A stretch of 64,000 nt of DNA from a bacterium (GTDB lineage: Bacteria; Bacteroidota; Bacteroidia; Bacteroidales; Muribaculaceae), in contig SFVH01000001.1 in NCBI GenBank assembly GCA_004561555.1, positions 1 through 64,000 of the forward strand, read 5' to 3'. Below are positions 55,394 through 64,000 of this stretch, one piece after another; within the stretch, counting starts at the first letter, position 1; every line of letters begins with the position of its first letter. Both the position numbers and the translations under genes were made by a program. The notes under the pieces were generated by a model. It was not told where the DNA came from, searched no databases, and was given only the letters and a program-made list of their open reading frames with translations.

Positions 55394-56566
55394 ATGAAAC
55401 CATCAAAACTTCTCCTCACTACAATCTTACTCTCAGGAGGATTGACAACTTTTGCTGCCGAAAATCAAATAGGCACCGGCGAAAATGACGGCTACACCCT
55501 CGTGTGGCAAGACCTTTTTGACGGCACTGATTTGGACCCTATGCGCTGGACCATCGAAGTGAATGGCAACGGCGGAGGCAATAACGAATTACAATACTAC
55601 ACCGACCGCACCGACAACGTGTGTGTGAGCAAAGATAGCAAAGGCAACGGATGTCTCATCCTTACTGCTAAGCGCGAGTCATATCTCGGCAAGCAATTCA
55701 CTTCCGGCAGAATAATCTCCAAAAATAAGGTGTCATTCAAATACGGCAAAATCGAAGCAGCCATCCGCCTACCCAAAACAGCCAACGGGCTATGGCCGGC
55801 ATTCTGGATGATGGGCAACGACTTCGACCAAGTGGGGTGGCCTCGCTGCGGCGAAATTGACATTATGGAATTTGGCAATGCTACCGGCATCAATGCCGGG
55901 ACTCAAGACCGATATTTCAATGGTGCCTGCCACTGGGGACCATCGTGGCAAAATCATCCCAACTACGCACGAGCAATCACAAACTCCTACAGCTTGCAAG
56001 ACGGCGAATTTCACATCTATACGTGTATATGGAATGAAGAACGCATAGCAATGTATGTGGATTTAGACAAATATCCCTCAGCAGACCCCTACTATGAAAT
56101 GACCATTCCCGCTTCTACCGACGAATGGGCTCCCGGCTACTATTTCCACAAAGAAAACTTCCTGCTCTTCAACGTGGCAGTGGGCGGCGATTTCACCGGC
56201 ATCCATAATGCTTCAGCAATTACTGCTCTCAATGATGCTAACGGCAACCAAGCCTCAATGGAAGTGAATTATGTAAAAGTATATCAAAAAAATTCACCTG
56301 CCTACACTCTCACCACTCTCACTCCCGGCGACGAACAGCCCGGCGGTAGCTTACAAGAATTGCTTGTTGCCGAACTGACATTTGACGGCCACATCGTGAA
56401 AACGAATGAGTCGGCAGACTTCACAATATACAATATGAGCGGTGCATTGGTGGCAAAAGCTTACGGCACCCAAATTGCCATTGCCGACCTCCCCGCAGGA
56501 ATATATGTTGTGAAAGCTATCACTTCGAGCGGCAAAACAGCGACAAAGAAAATTTCCGTTAGATAA
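55394..56566 (+). CDS. GH16 endo-beta-1,3-glucanase (laminarinase type) with T9SS-like sorting domain
   Basis: 390 residues. Signal peptide ends near residue 21 (TTFAAEN). GH16 catalytic domain at about 30-295: NNELQYYTDR, the helix-free WPAFWMMG, and the active-site WPRCGEIDIMEF with nucleophile Glu154, Asp156 and acid/base Glu159. The extra Met in E-I-D-I-M-E is typical of the laminarinase branch. The C-terminal 75 residues (DFTIYNMSGALVAKA to TATKKISVR) form a T9SS-like sorting domain, so it should act at the cell surface and open long beta-1,3-glucan chains. Confidence 0.93.
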   Translation: MKPSKLLLTTILLSGGLTTFAAENQIGTGENDGYTLVWQDLFDGTDLDPMRWTIEVNGNGGGNNELQYYTDRTDNVCVSKDSKGNGCLILTAKRESYLGKQFTSGRIISKNKVSFKYGKIEAAIRLPKTANGLWPAFWMMGNDFDQVGWPRCGEIDIMEFGNATGINAGTQDRYFNGACHWGPSWQNHPNYARAITNSYSLQDGEFHIYTCIWNEERIAMYVDLDKYPSADPYYEMTIPASTDEWAPGYYFHKENFLLFNVAVGGDFTGIHNASAITALNDANGNQASMEVNYVKVYQKNSPAYTLTTLTPGDEQPGGSLQELLVAELTFDGHIVKTNESADFTIYNMSGALVAKAYGTQIAIADLPAGIYVVKAITSSGKTATKKISVR

Positions 56567-56586
56567 TTGATATAGGAATAAACAAT

Positions 56587-57447
56587 ATGAGATTTTTATC
56601 AATAATTATTGCAATTGCGTCATCAATAATTGCATCAGCCACTCCCCCGGAAGGATATACACTGGTGTGGGAGGACAATTTTGAAGGCAATATGCTCAAT
56701 CGCAATAATTGGAATGTGGAAATCAACGGCACCGGATGTGGCAACCAAGAGTTGCAATACTATGTGGACAACGACACCACAGTGAATGTGAGTGAGGGCA
56801 ACCTCGAAATCTCTGCTCTACGCAGCCGTTACAAGCACTGCGATTTTATCTCCGGACGCATCAACACCCTCGGCAAAGTGGAGTTTAAATATGGCATTGT
56901 TGAAGCTCGCATTTGCTTACCCAAGACTGCTAACGGCTTATGGCCGGCATTTTGGATGATGGGTAGCGACATCCGTAGCATAGGATGGCCGCGCTGCGGC
57001 GAAACGGATATCCTTGAGATGGGACATTCCAACGGCATCAAAGACAACGCCTCCGAACACCTCTTTAATGGGGCACTCCATTGGGGAGAATCCAACGATT
57101 GTCATCGCCAAACAGTGGGAGACTGCACCAACCCATACAGTCTTCAAGACGGCGACTTTCACATTTGGCGTGTGGAATGGACCGAAGACTCTATCAAAAT
57201 GTATGTCGACGATTGTCCCACTCCCTATTTAGATGAATCTATCGACACGACGACTGATAAATTTTCATATTTCCACAAGCCAAATTTTATCTTGATTAAT
57301 CTGGCTGTAGGTGGCATGTTTCCGAACATCCTAAACCCGGATGGCATCACCGCACTTCAAGGCAGCAATCAAGCAACGATGAAAGTCGATTATGTGAAAG
57401 TATATCAAAAAACCAATTCAATAAACTTGACATACAACCATCTGTAA
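56587..57447 (+). CDS. GH16 beta-glucanase without sorting domain
   Basis: 286 residues with signal peptide ending near residue 18 (IIASATPP). Single GH16 domain: NQELQYYVDND, WPAFWMMG, WPRCGETDILEM with Glu139, Asp141 and Glu144. It is a close relative of the preceding gene, 20 bases upstream, probably by tandem duplication, but ends right after the catalytic domain (VKVYQKTN). Lacking the sorting domain it should remain in the periplasm and cut imported oligosaccharides. Tail residues beyond 275 look unstructured. Confidence 0.92.
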   Translation: MRFLSIIIAIASSIIASATPPEGYTLVWEDNFEGNMLNRNNWNVEINGTGCGNQELQYYVDNDTTVNVSEGNLEISALRSRYKHCDFISGRINTLGKVEFKYGIVEARICLPKTANGLWPAFWMMGSDIRSIGWPRCGETDILEMGHSNGIKDNASEHLFNGALHWGESNDCHRQTVGDCTNPYSLQDGDFHIWRVEWTEDSIKMYVDDCPTPYLDESIDTTTDKFSYFHKPNFILINLAVGGMFPNILNPDGITALQGSNQATMKVDYVKVYQKTNSINLTYNHL

Positions 57448-57462
57448 AAGTATTCAATCATT

Positions 57463-59706
57463 ATGAACGAAAGAAATATGACACAACGCGTGGTGCTTTT
57501 TTGCCTGTTCCTAACTCTGGCAATCGGATATATCATTGCTGCCGACAATGCCGCAGTGGAGCAACGCATCGACGCAATAATCTCTCAAATGACCCTACAA
57601 GAAAAAATCGGGCAGCTCAACCAACAGACAGGACAAGGCACCTCAGAGGGAATGATTAAGCAAATCAAAAGTGGAACCATCGGCTCTATCCTCAACGAAA
57701 CCGACCCGGAAGTTGTGAATCGCTTGCAACATTATGCGGTGGAAAACAGCCGACTACATATACCATTGATATTCGCTCGCGATGTAATCCACGGTTTCCG
57801 CACTATCTTCCCCATTCCTCTCGGACAAGCAGCCACTTGGAATCCGGCACTTGTAGAAGAGGGGGCACGCATAGCTGCTCGCGAAGCGGCATCCACCGGC
57901 ATCCGATGGACATTTTCACCGATGGTCGACATCTCTCGTGACGCCCGTTGGGGTCGTTGTGCCGAGTCGTCGGGCGAAGATCCTTATCTCACTGAGCAGA
58001 TGGCGCTCGCAATGATTCACGGCTATCAAGGCGACGACCTCTCTCAACCGGGCACCATGGCAGCCTGTGCCAAGCATTTCGCTTGCTATGGGGCCTCTGA
58101 AAGTGGCAAAGACTACAACACCACATGGATACCGGAAGTGTTGATGCGCGATGTGTATCTTCCTCCTTTTGAAGCAGCGGCAAAAGCCGGGTGTGCAACA
58201 TTTATGTGTTCATTCAACGACATCAACGGAGTACCCTCGTCGGGCAACTCACACCTCAACCGCGACATCCTTCGCGGAGAGTGGGGCTACAATGGGGTGC
58301 TTGTGAGCGACTGGGGTTCAATACAGCAAATGATACCCCACGGCTTTTGTAGCGACCTTAAAGATGCTGCAATGAAGGGAGCAACTGCCGGAGTGGATAT
58401 TGATATGGAAAGCTACGCATACGTTCAGCATCTTGAGCAACTCGTAAGCGACGGCAAAGTTGCCGAAACAGTAATAGATGAGATGGTGCGCAACGTGTTG
58501 CGACTGAAATTCCGACTCGGCTTGTTTGACAATCCGTATGTAGATATGAAGCATGCTAATGAGTTTTATGCGCCGGAAAGCCTTGAAGCAGCCGCAAAGA
58601 CAGCTGTGGAAAGCGCCATACTCCTTAAAAACAACGGATTGTTGCCTTTACGAGGCGCAAAAAAGATTGCCCTTGTGGGACCGATGAGCAACGACAAGCA
58701 CAACCAAGCCGGCACTTGGAGTTTTGACCTCGAGAAAGAGCGTTGCGTCACTCCCTATGAGGCTCTAACAGCTGTGTTAGGCAAAGAAAATGTGATATTT
58801 GAAGAAGGGCTTACATATAGCCGCGACAAAAATGCCGAAGGCATTGACAAAGCCGTTGCCATCGCCCGCGATGCCGACGTGATTGTGATGATTGGCGGCG
58901 AAGAAGCGGTGCTGTCGGGCGAAGCCCATTGCCGAGTAAACACCACCCTTCCCGGAGCACAAACGGAAATGTTGCGAGCATTGAAAGCAACCGGCAAACC
59001 GGTAGTGCTTATCGTGATGAGTGGTCGCCCGCTGGCAATCGTTGATGAAGTGGAGATGGCTGACGCCACAATCTTTATGTTTCACCCCGGCACAATGGGA
59101 GGCGAAGCTGTGGCTCGCATGCTCCTCGGCAAGGCAGTGCCCTCCGGCAAACTCCCGATGTCGATGCCTCGCATGAGTGGACAAACACCGCTGTACTATT
59201 CACACAAAAACACAGGACGTCCGGCAAGCGATATGGTATTGATTGACGATATTGCCCTTGAAGCCGGGCAGACATCCACCGGTTGCACAAGCTACTATCT
59301 CGACGCAGGCGATGGCGCCGCATTCCCCTTTGGCTACGGATTGTCTTACAGCACATTTGAATACGGACCTGTTACACTTTCAGCAGATAATATGGGCACA
59401 GACGGAGAAATTATCGCTTCTTGCACCATCACCAACACCGGTAAATATGAGGCTGCAGAAGTGGCACAGCTCTATGTGCGCGACCTTGTAGGCTCGTTGA
59501 TACGCCCCGTAAAAGAACTTAAGGGATTTGAAAAGCTCACTCTCCGTCCGGGAGAAAGCAAGACCGTTAAGTTTAGCGTTAAAGCTTGCGACCTTGGGTT
59601 TCACACCCTCGACCTCAAAAAGATTGTCGAGCCGGGAGAGTTTCATCTATGGATAGCCGGTGATAGTGCTTCAGGCACCCCCATAACTTTTAATATAACA
59701 GAATAA
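57463..59706 (+). CDS. GH3 beta-glucosidase
   Basis: 747 residues with signal peptide (LFLTLAIGYIIAADN); without lipobox or sorting domain, so periplasmic. GH3 N-terminal barrel with PMVDISRDARWGR and CAKHFACYGASESGKDYN, nucleophile Asp283 in VLVSDWGSI, then the alpha/beta sandwich domain and a C-terminal fibronectin-III-like domain (GKYEAAEVAQLYVRD). The order and length resemble Bacteroides and plant exo-beta-glucosidases. It should release glucose from beta-1,3 oligosaccharides after GH16/GH128 action. 15 bases after the GH16 gene. Confidence 0.94.
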   Translation: MNERNMTQRVVLFCLFLTLAIGYIIAADNAAVEQRIDAIISQMTLQEKIGQLNQQTGQGTSEGMIKQIKSGTIGSILNETDPEVVNRLQHYAVENSRLHIPLIFARDVIHGFRTIFPIPLGQAATWNPALVEEGARIAAREAASTGIRWTFSPMVDISRDARWGRCAESSGEDPYLTEQMALAMIHGYQGDDLSQPGTMAACAKHFACYGASESGKDYNTTWIPEVLMRDVYLPPFEAAAKAGCATFMCSFNDINGVPSSGNSHLNRDILRGEWGYNGVLVSDWGSIQQMIPHGFCSDLKDAAMKGATAGVDIDMESYAYVQHLEQLVSDGKVAETVIDEMVRNVLRLKFRLGLFDNPYVDMKHANEFYAPESLEAAAKTAVESAILLKNNGLLPLRGAKKIALVGPMSNDKHNQAGTWSFDLEKERCVTPYEALTAVLGKENVIFEEGLTYSRDKNAEGIDKAVAIARDADVIVMIGGEEAVLSGEAHCRVNTTLPGAQTEMLRALKATGKPVVLIVMSGRPLAIVDEVEMADATIFMFHPGTMGGEAVARMLLGKAVPSGKLPMSMPRMSGQTPLYYSHKNTGRPASDMVLIDDIALEAGQTSTGCTSYYLDAGDGAAFPFGYGLSYSTFEYGPVTLSADNMGTDGEIIASCTITNTGKYEAAEVAQLYVRDLVGSLIRPVKELKGFEKLTLRPGESKTVKFSVKACDLGFHTLDLKKIVEPGEFHLWIAGDSASGTPITFNITE

Positions 59707-59717
59707 TAAATATCAAT

Positions 59718-61229
59718 ATGACAGCTAAAAGAATTATCCTTATTGCATTAGCCTTTATCGCTGTAATCATTAATGCCGACGGCAAGAGCATAAAACGCGG
59801 AGTAAGTGAAAATGCATTCTCCTTGCAAGAAGAGTTTGACGTGCTTTATCCCGGCGTAGGCTGGTTTTACTCTTGGGGCAACGTGCCCAACAACAACATC
59901 ATAAATATTCCCGATGAAAATATGGTGTTTATTCCTATGTGTTGGAACGCCAACTACAATGCCGACAACATCCGCAACTATTGCAAACAACACCCCGAAA
60001 CAAAATATCTTTTGGGATTTAACGAGCCTAATTTTGTTAACCAAGCCAATATGTCTCCCGAAGTGGCAGCCGAAAAATGGCCGGCAGTAAAGGCTCTTGC
60101 CCAAGAATTAGGGCTAAAACTTGTAGGTCCTGCCGTCAATTATTCCCCTGACGGACCTGAAAACGACCCCTACACTTGGTATGCCAACTTTGTTAAACTT
60201 GTAGGCAACGATGCTTTCGACTACATCGCCATCCACAATTATTCCGGTGGCTCTGCAGGAATGAAAGATATGATTGACAAATTCTACTCGCTCTATGGCA
60301 AACAGATATGGGTGACCGAATTTTGCAACTGGGCGGGTACCGTCACTCCTGAATCGCAGATTTCCTCAATGATACAGCAACTTGAATATCTCGAAAAGAG
60401 CGACAAAGTGTTTAAGTATGCTTGGTTTAAAGCCAAAGGGTCGACCACTACCTCTCCGTGCTACGGACTGATAGTGCCGAAAAATGGTTATGGCGAGCGA
60501 GAGCTTTCAGAGCAGGGTAAAGTATACGTTTATATGACCGACTTCGACGACAGCATTTATCACAGCACCACCGAAGTTGTTGCCGCCTCCGAATATATAG
60601 CAAGCAACGGCTTGATGCTCGGGAGCACCAACGACAATGCATGCCAACGCCCGATAGAAATCACCAAATTCAACGCCGGTGCTTATGCCGACTATCAATT
60701 TGACATACCCACCGACGGCTCCTATACACTGAAAATGCGCTGTGGCGGTATGGGCGAGCCTACACGCTTCGACCCCTATATCGGCATTTATAGCGTGGAC
60801 AACGATGGGAATGTGCTATCCACCCTTTGTGCCCCTCGCCTCTTCTCCCTCACCAATGATGAAAACAAATATGCCGAGGTGGAATTTCCGATGACTCTCA
60901 AAGCCGGCAAGCAACGCATCCGTCTTCGCGACGACGGTCCGTATTCGCCCAGCGGCATACGCATCAGCAACCTCTCGTTTGGTGACAACGGCAGTGTTGC
61001 CAACCTCGCAGTCGAAGATGTGAAAGCATACTATAGCAACGGAACGATAAGAGTTACTAATCTCTCTGACTGTGCAATAAAGGTGTGCGACCTCAACGGA
61101 CGCATTGTGGCATCAGGCATCGCCCCCAACGGCAATCTTAACGTGGGCAATTTAACCCGAGGCTTGTATATCGCAAGCATTTCTTCCGACAATGGGAAAT
61201 TATTAAACATCAAGATAAGTGTTAAGTAA
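59718..61229 (+). CDS. GH128 endo-beta-1,3-glucanase with CBM-like domain and T9SS-like sorting domain
   Basis: 503 residues with signal peptide ending near residue 22 (IINADGK). Small TIM barrel (about 25-260): GWFYSWGN, FIPMCWNANYN, GFNEPNFVNQ with acid/base Glu103, and WVTEFCNWAG with nucleophile Glu201. These are the hallmarks of GH128 (Asl1-like glycosyl hydrolase catalytic core). A beta-sandwich at about 305-440 (ADYQFDIPTDGSYTLKMRCG) resembles a CBM6-type module. The last 70 residues (GTIRVTNLSDCAIKVCDLNG to NIKISVK) form a T9SS-like sorting domain. It would cut beta-1,3-glucan at the surface. Last gene of the operon. Confidence 0.9.
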   Translation: MTAKRIILIALAFIAVIINADGKSIKRGVSENAFSLQEEFDVLYPGVGWFYSWGNVPNNNIINIPDENMVFIPMCWNANYNADNIRNYCKQHPETKYLLGFNEPNFVNQANMSPEVAAEKWPAVKALAQELGLKLVGPAVNYSPDGPENDPYTWYANFVKLVGNDAFDYIAIHNYSGGSAGMKDMIDKFYSLYGKQIWVTEFCNWAGTVTPESQISSMIQQLEYLEKSDKVFKYAWFKAKGSTTTSPCYGLIVPKNGYGERELSEQGKVYVYMTDFDDSIYHSTTEVVAASEYIASNGLMLGSTNDNACQRPIEITKFNAGAYADYQFDIPTDGSYTLKMRCGGMGEPTRFDPYIGIYSVDNDGNVLSTLCAPRLFSLTNDENKYAEVEFPMTLKAGKQRIRLRDDGPYSPSGIRISNLSFGDNGSVANLAVEDVKAYYSNGTIRVTNLSDCAIKVCDLNGRIVASGIAPNGNLNVGNLTRGLYIASISSDNGKLLNIKISVK

Positions 61230-61324
61230 ATAATATAATAGTAGTAAGAAAGGTTCTTTATAAGCCTCAATGTTAATCTTAATTGTGGCATATGTTAAGG
61301 CATTAATAAGGTTTGTTAAAGTTG

Positions 61325-61355
61325 TAGCCGCCGAGTCGAGATGACCCGGCGGCTA
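61325..61355 (+). terminator. Hairpin after the beta-glucan operon
   Basis: TAGCCGCCG (61325-61333) and CGGCGGCTA (61347-61355) form a 9-bp GC-rich stem followed by TTGCGTT. Probable terminator with a weak T tract. The gap 61230-61470 also holds the parA promoter. Confidence 0.6.
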
Positions 61356-61416
61356 TTGCGTTATTAACAAAAACAGCGAGTTATCAACAATTTCGACAGT
61401 TTTTAAGAAAAACACT

Positions 61417-61446
61417 TTGCCATTGCAACAAATTGTAATTCCTTTG
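61417..61446 (+). promoter_or_regulatory. Probable promoter of parA-parB
   Basis: TTG at 61417-61419, 19-base spacer, TTCCTTTG (one mismatch to TAnnTTTG) at 61439-61446; the ATG is 25 bases further. This position also excludes upstream in-frame starts of parA. Confidence 0.4.
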
Positions 61447-61470
61447 CACAAAGAAAACTACGAAGTGAAT

Positions 61471-62241
61471 ATGGGAAAAATAATTGCTATAGCCAATCAA
61501 AAAGGAGGCGTGGGCAAAACCACCACCTCCATCAACCTTGCAGCATCACTTGCAATGCTCGGCAAACGAGTGCTTATCATCGATGCCGACCCACAGGCAA
61601 ACGCCACAAGCGGACTTGGCGTTGACCCCAAAAAAATGACTTCCTCAATCTACGAATGTCTTGTCGACGGCTACCCTATGCGCGGTGCTGAATGTAAAAC
61701 TTGCGTAGACAATCTCGAACTTATAGGCTCACGCATCGACTTGGTAGGTGCCGAGCTCGAACTTATCGAAAAAAGCAATCGCGAAAAAGTGTTGCGCACG
61801 CTACTCAACGAAATACGCGACAACTACGACTTTATCCTCATTGACTGCTCTCCCTCCTTAGGACTGATAACAGTGAACGCTTTGACGGCAGCCAACTCGG
61901 TCATCATCCCCGTGCAAGCCGAATATTTTGCACTGGAAGGCATCAGCAAACTTCTCAACACCATACGCATCATCAAATCAAAACTCAACCCACAACTCGA
62001 AATCGAGGGATTCTTGCTCACTATGTATGACTCTCGCCTACGCCTCGCCAATCAAATCTACGACGAGCTGAAAGGTCATTTCGGAAACATGGTGTTTGAC
62101 ACGGTAATACCTCGCAACACTCGATTGTCGGAAGCACCCAGCCACGGCTTGCCAGCCATCCTTTACGACCCTTCAAGTCGCGGCGCCACAAGCCACACCC
62201 AGTTAGCTAAAGAACTCCTCAAACGAAACAATCAACAATAA
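61471..62241 (+). CDS. parA: Chromosome-partitioning ATPase ParA (Soj)
   Basis: 256 residues from the ATG at 61471. Deviant Walker A KGGVGKTTTS at residues 11-20, LIIDADPQANATSGLG, Walker B FILIDCSPSLG, and PVQAEYFALEGISKL. A dimeric ATPase that binds DNA non-specifically and moves ParB-parS complexes. Followed by parB after 12 bases. Chromosomal type by length (no N-terminal extra DNA-binding domain as in plasmid ParA type Ia). Confidence 0.96.
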   Translation: MGKIIAIANQKGGVGKTTTSINLAASLAMLGKRVLIIDADPQANATSGLGVDPKKMTSSIYECLVDGYPMRGAECKTCVDNLELIGSRIDLVGAELELIEKSNREKVLRTLLNEIRDNYDFILIDCSPSLGLITVNALTAANSVIIPVQAEYFALEGISKLLNTIRIIKSKLNPQLEIEGFLLTMYDSRLRLANQIYDELKGHFGNMVFDTVIPRNTRLSEAPSHGLPAILYDPSSRGATSHTQLAKELLKRNNQQ

Positions 62242-62253
62242 ACCCCCAACATA

Positions 62254-63135
62254 ATGTCAGCACTAAGACGCAACGCCTTGGGACGAGGTCTCGACTCTCT
62301 TATCTCAATGGATGACATACAGACCGGCGGCTCTTCGGCAATCAACGAGATTTTACTCTCTCAAATCTCACCTAACCCCGAGCAACCACGCATCAACTTC
62401 GACGAAGAAACTCTTGAAGAACTCGCTTCATCGATACGCGAGCTGGGCATTATTCAGCCCTTGACCCTTCGCAAAGTGGGCAACGACCAATATCAGATTA
62501 TTTCCGGCGAGCGACGTTATCGCGCCGCAAAAATTGCCGGACTCGATGCCGTGCCAGCCTATGTGCGCACCGCCAACGACAGCGAAATCACTGAGATGGC
62601 TCTCATCGAAAACATCCAACGTGAAGATTTAAACGCTATCGAAGTGGCTCTGACATTTAAAAAACTTATTGAGCAATATAATCTCACTCAAGAACAACTA
62701 TCCACACGCATTGGCAAGAAACGCGCCACTATAGCCAACTTCCTACGATTGCTGAAGTTGCCGGCTGAAGTGCAATTAGGACTCCGCGACCGCCGTGTGG
62801 ATATGGGTCATGCTCGCGCTCTTTTGGCCATCGACGACCCAAAGATGCAACTAAACATTTACAACGAAATACTGAAAAAGGGATTGTCAGTCAGACAGGT
62901 GGAAGAACTTGCCAAAACATTAAAAGAAGCCCGCCCGACAGAAAAATCTTCAGCCCCCGGTAACAGCATCTCAAAAGAATATGAATTATTGAGAAATCAC
63001 CTCTCAACTACATTCCACACCAAAGTGCAATTCTCATGCGACAAGGCAGGAAAAGGAAAAATCACATTTCCTTTCAAAAATGAAGAGGAACTTGAGAGAT
63101 TAATTACTATCTTTGACCGCATAAAAGGCAATTAG
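62254..63135 (+). CDS. parB: Chromosome-partitioning protein ParB (Spo0J)
   Basis: 293 residues. N-terminal ParB/Srx CTP-binding domain (LSQISPNPEQPRINFDEETL, then GERRYRAAKIAGL and ENIQREDLNAIE), a helix-turn-helix (LSTRIGKKRATIANFLRLLKL) and a C-terminal dimerisation domain. It binds parS sites near the origin and slides as a CTP-loaded clamp. parS itself was not found in this window. Operon with parA and the DUF5683 gene. Confidence 0.96.
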   Translation: MSALRRNALGRGLDSLISMDDIQTGGSSAINEILLSQISPNPEQPRINFDEETLEELASSIRELGIIQPLTLRKVGNDQYQIISGERRYRAAKIAGLDAVPAYVRTANDSEITEMALIENIQREDLNAIEVALTFKKLIEQYNLTQEQLSTRIGKKRATIANFLRLLKLPAEVQLGLRDRRVDMGHARALLAIDDPKMQLNIYNEILKKGLSVRQVEELAKTLKEARPTEKSSAPGNSISKEYELLRNHLSTTFHTKVQFSCDKAGKGKITFPFKNEEELERLITIFDRIKGN

Positions 63136-63154
63136 ATATATAAATTAACAAAAT

Positions 63155-63922
63155 TTGAAATTTTTGTCAAAAGATAGGCATTTATTCAGCGAAAATATAA
63201 AAAAAGGTATAGTCGTAGCGCTATTCTTGGTGTTTTCGTTGCATTTTCATATATTTGCTGATGAAAATCAGCCTGACGCGGTTGTGTCAGCACCTGAAAT
63301 GAGCGATGTCGAGGCTTTCGACATCGACTCTCTTGTTGTTGAACAACCTGTTGCGCCGATTGAAGTGGCGGCAGATTCCACCATAGTGACATTGACCGAA
63401 ACGGAGCCTAAAGCAATGACTCCGAAATTAAAATTCAACCCTGACCCTAATCGTGCATTATGGCTCTCAGCCTTATGTCCGGGATTAGGACAAATCTACA
63501 ACCGACGCTACTGGAAAGTGCCCATAGTGATTGGTGGATATGTGGGGTTGGCATATGCCACCTCGTGGAACAACCGAATGCTCTCTGACTATACGAAAGC
63601 CTACAGAGACATTATGGACAGTGACCCAAGCACTAAGAGTTATATGGATTTCTACCCATCCACCACCAAAGAAGAGGACATTGATATGGCTTGGTTGCAA
63701 CGCGCGCTGAAATCGAAAAAAGACTATTATCGCCGCAATCGCGACCTTTGCATAATCGGTATGGTGGGGCTATACTTGCTGAGTATGGTGGACGCCTACG
63801 TTGACGCATCGCTGTCGCATTTCGATATTTCTCCCGATTTGTCACTCAGAGTAAGCCCGACAATAGAGCCACAACAATACGGTGCCACTACCTTTGGAAT
63901 GAATTGTGCTTTCATTTTTTAA
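63155..63922 (+). CDS. DUF5683-family membrane protein, probable TTG start
   Basis: 255 residues if started at the TTG at 63155. The first in-frame ATG lies at residue 49, beyond the signal-like helix (GIVVALFLVFSLHFHIFADE), so TTG is the better choice. After a Val/Glu-rich linker come the DUF5683 signature NRALWLSALCPGLGQIYNRRYWKVP, a second hydrophobic segment, a soluble stretch with TKAYRDIMDSD, and a last helix GMVGLYLLSMVDAYVDASLS. Role unknown; it regularly follows parB in Bacteroidetes. 19 bases after parB. Confidence 0.85.
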   Translation: MKFLSKDRHLFSENIKKGIVVALFLVFSLHFHIFADENQPDAVVSAPEMSDVEAFDIDSLVVEQPVAPIEVAADSTIVTLTETEPKAMTPKLKFNPDPNRALWLSALCPGLGQIYNRRYWKVPIVIGGYVGLAYATSWNNRMLSDYTKAYRDIMDSDPSTKSYMDFYPSTTKEEDIDMAWLQRALKSKKDYYRRNRDLCIIGMVGLYLLSMVDAYVDASLSHFDISPDLSLRVSPTIEPQQYGATTFGMNCAFIF

Positions 63923-63945
63923 GCAACAAAAAAGAAACTTGAACA

Positions 63946-64000
63946 ATGAAAAAAATCATATTGGCATTTTGCTTGACCCTCGGAGCGGCAATGTCGGCAA
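63946..64000 (+). CDS. Start of an exported protein, cut by window edge
   Basis: ATG at 63946 followed by a typical signal peptide (MKKIILAFCLTLGAAMSA), 18 codons before the window ends. It continues the parA-parB-DUF5683 operon (gap 23 bases). From gene order in related genomes, a LysM/lytic transglycosylase is a fair guess, but the sequence here cannot show it. Confidence 0.6.
   Translation, partial: MKKIILAFCLTLGAAMSA

Noticed and set aside
55394..57447. Tandem GH16 genes as a frameshift-split single gene
   Set aside because: Each has its own signal peptide and a complete catalytic site; this is duplication, not a split gene.
61381..61389. TTATCAACA resembling a DnaA box near parA, hinting at an origin
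   Set aside because: A single copy with one mismatch to TTATCCACA; no box cluster, no dnaA or dnaN, and no parS palindrome in the window.

Overview
This window is chromosomal DNA of a Bacteroidota, order Bacteroidales. Evidence for this: three SusC/SusD outer-membrane glycan import pairs, many promoters with the Bacteroidetes -7 element TAnnTTTG and a TTG/TTTG about 20 bp upstream, lipoprotein signals, type IX secretion (T9SS-like) C-terminal sorting domains, and the lineage-typical long form of IspG. The density of sorting-domain proteins beside starch-type loci suggests a gut Muribaculaceae- or Prevotella-like organism; that placement is inference. No tRNA, rRNA, transposase, integrase or CRISPR array was seen. 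Layout: (1) 1-8287, a glycan locus whose SusC and SusD (SusD runs off the left edge) diverge from a membrane-spanning beta-propeller/LuxR-type regulator followed by a DUF4886 hydrolase-like gene. (2) 8306-13958, three genes on the minus strand for exported proteins with T9SS-like sorting domains: a subtilisin-type protease and two paralogous four-module proteins resembling SusE/SusF glycan-binding proteins. (3) 14217-26138, a starch-system-like operon: SusR-like regulator, SusC, SusD, SusE/F lipoprotein, a clan GH-D (GH27-like) lipoprotein glycosidase and a GH97 SusB-like alpha-glucosidase, with no GH13 amylase. It ends in a clear terminator at 26168. (4) 26232-41800, mostly housekeeping: TrpB2, small GYF/dispanin-like membrane proteins, an aminotransferase, an unknown EF-hand-bearing membrane protein, a YiiX-like lipoprotein, a decayed SusC remnant, the mtaB-lpxL-GT2 operon, manC, GAPDH, outer-membrane phospholipase A and DUF2851. 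(5) 41801-46169, the minus-strand operon rpoN - PAP2-like - purE - ispG. (6) 46262-61229, a beta-1,3-glucan (laminarin-type) locus: a second propeller/LuxR-type regulator divergent from SusC, SusD, an unknown T9SS-sorted surface protein, two GH16, GH3 and GH128. (7) 61471-64000, the chromosome-segregation genes parA and parB, a DUF5683 gene and the first codons of another exported protein. How it works together: each glycan locus has one regulator that spans the inner membrane and carries its own DNA-binding domain, in place of a two-component kinase. In the beta-glucan locus, the GH128 and one GH16 carry surface-sorting domains and would cut polymer outside the cell; SusC/D would import the oligomers, and the second GH16 and GH3, which lack sorting domains, would finish them in the periplasm. 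In the starch-like locus the only endo-acting candidate is the GH27-like lipoprotein, so the true substrate may be an alpha-glucan other than starch, or an alpha-galactoside. The adjacent T9SS-sorted SusE/F-like pair may be extra surface glycan binders of the same system. This is the part of the window most worth following up.
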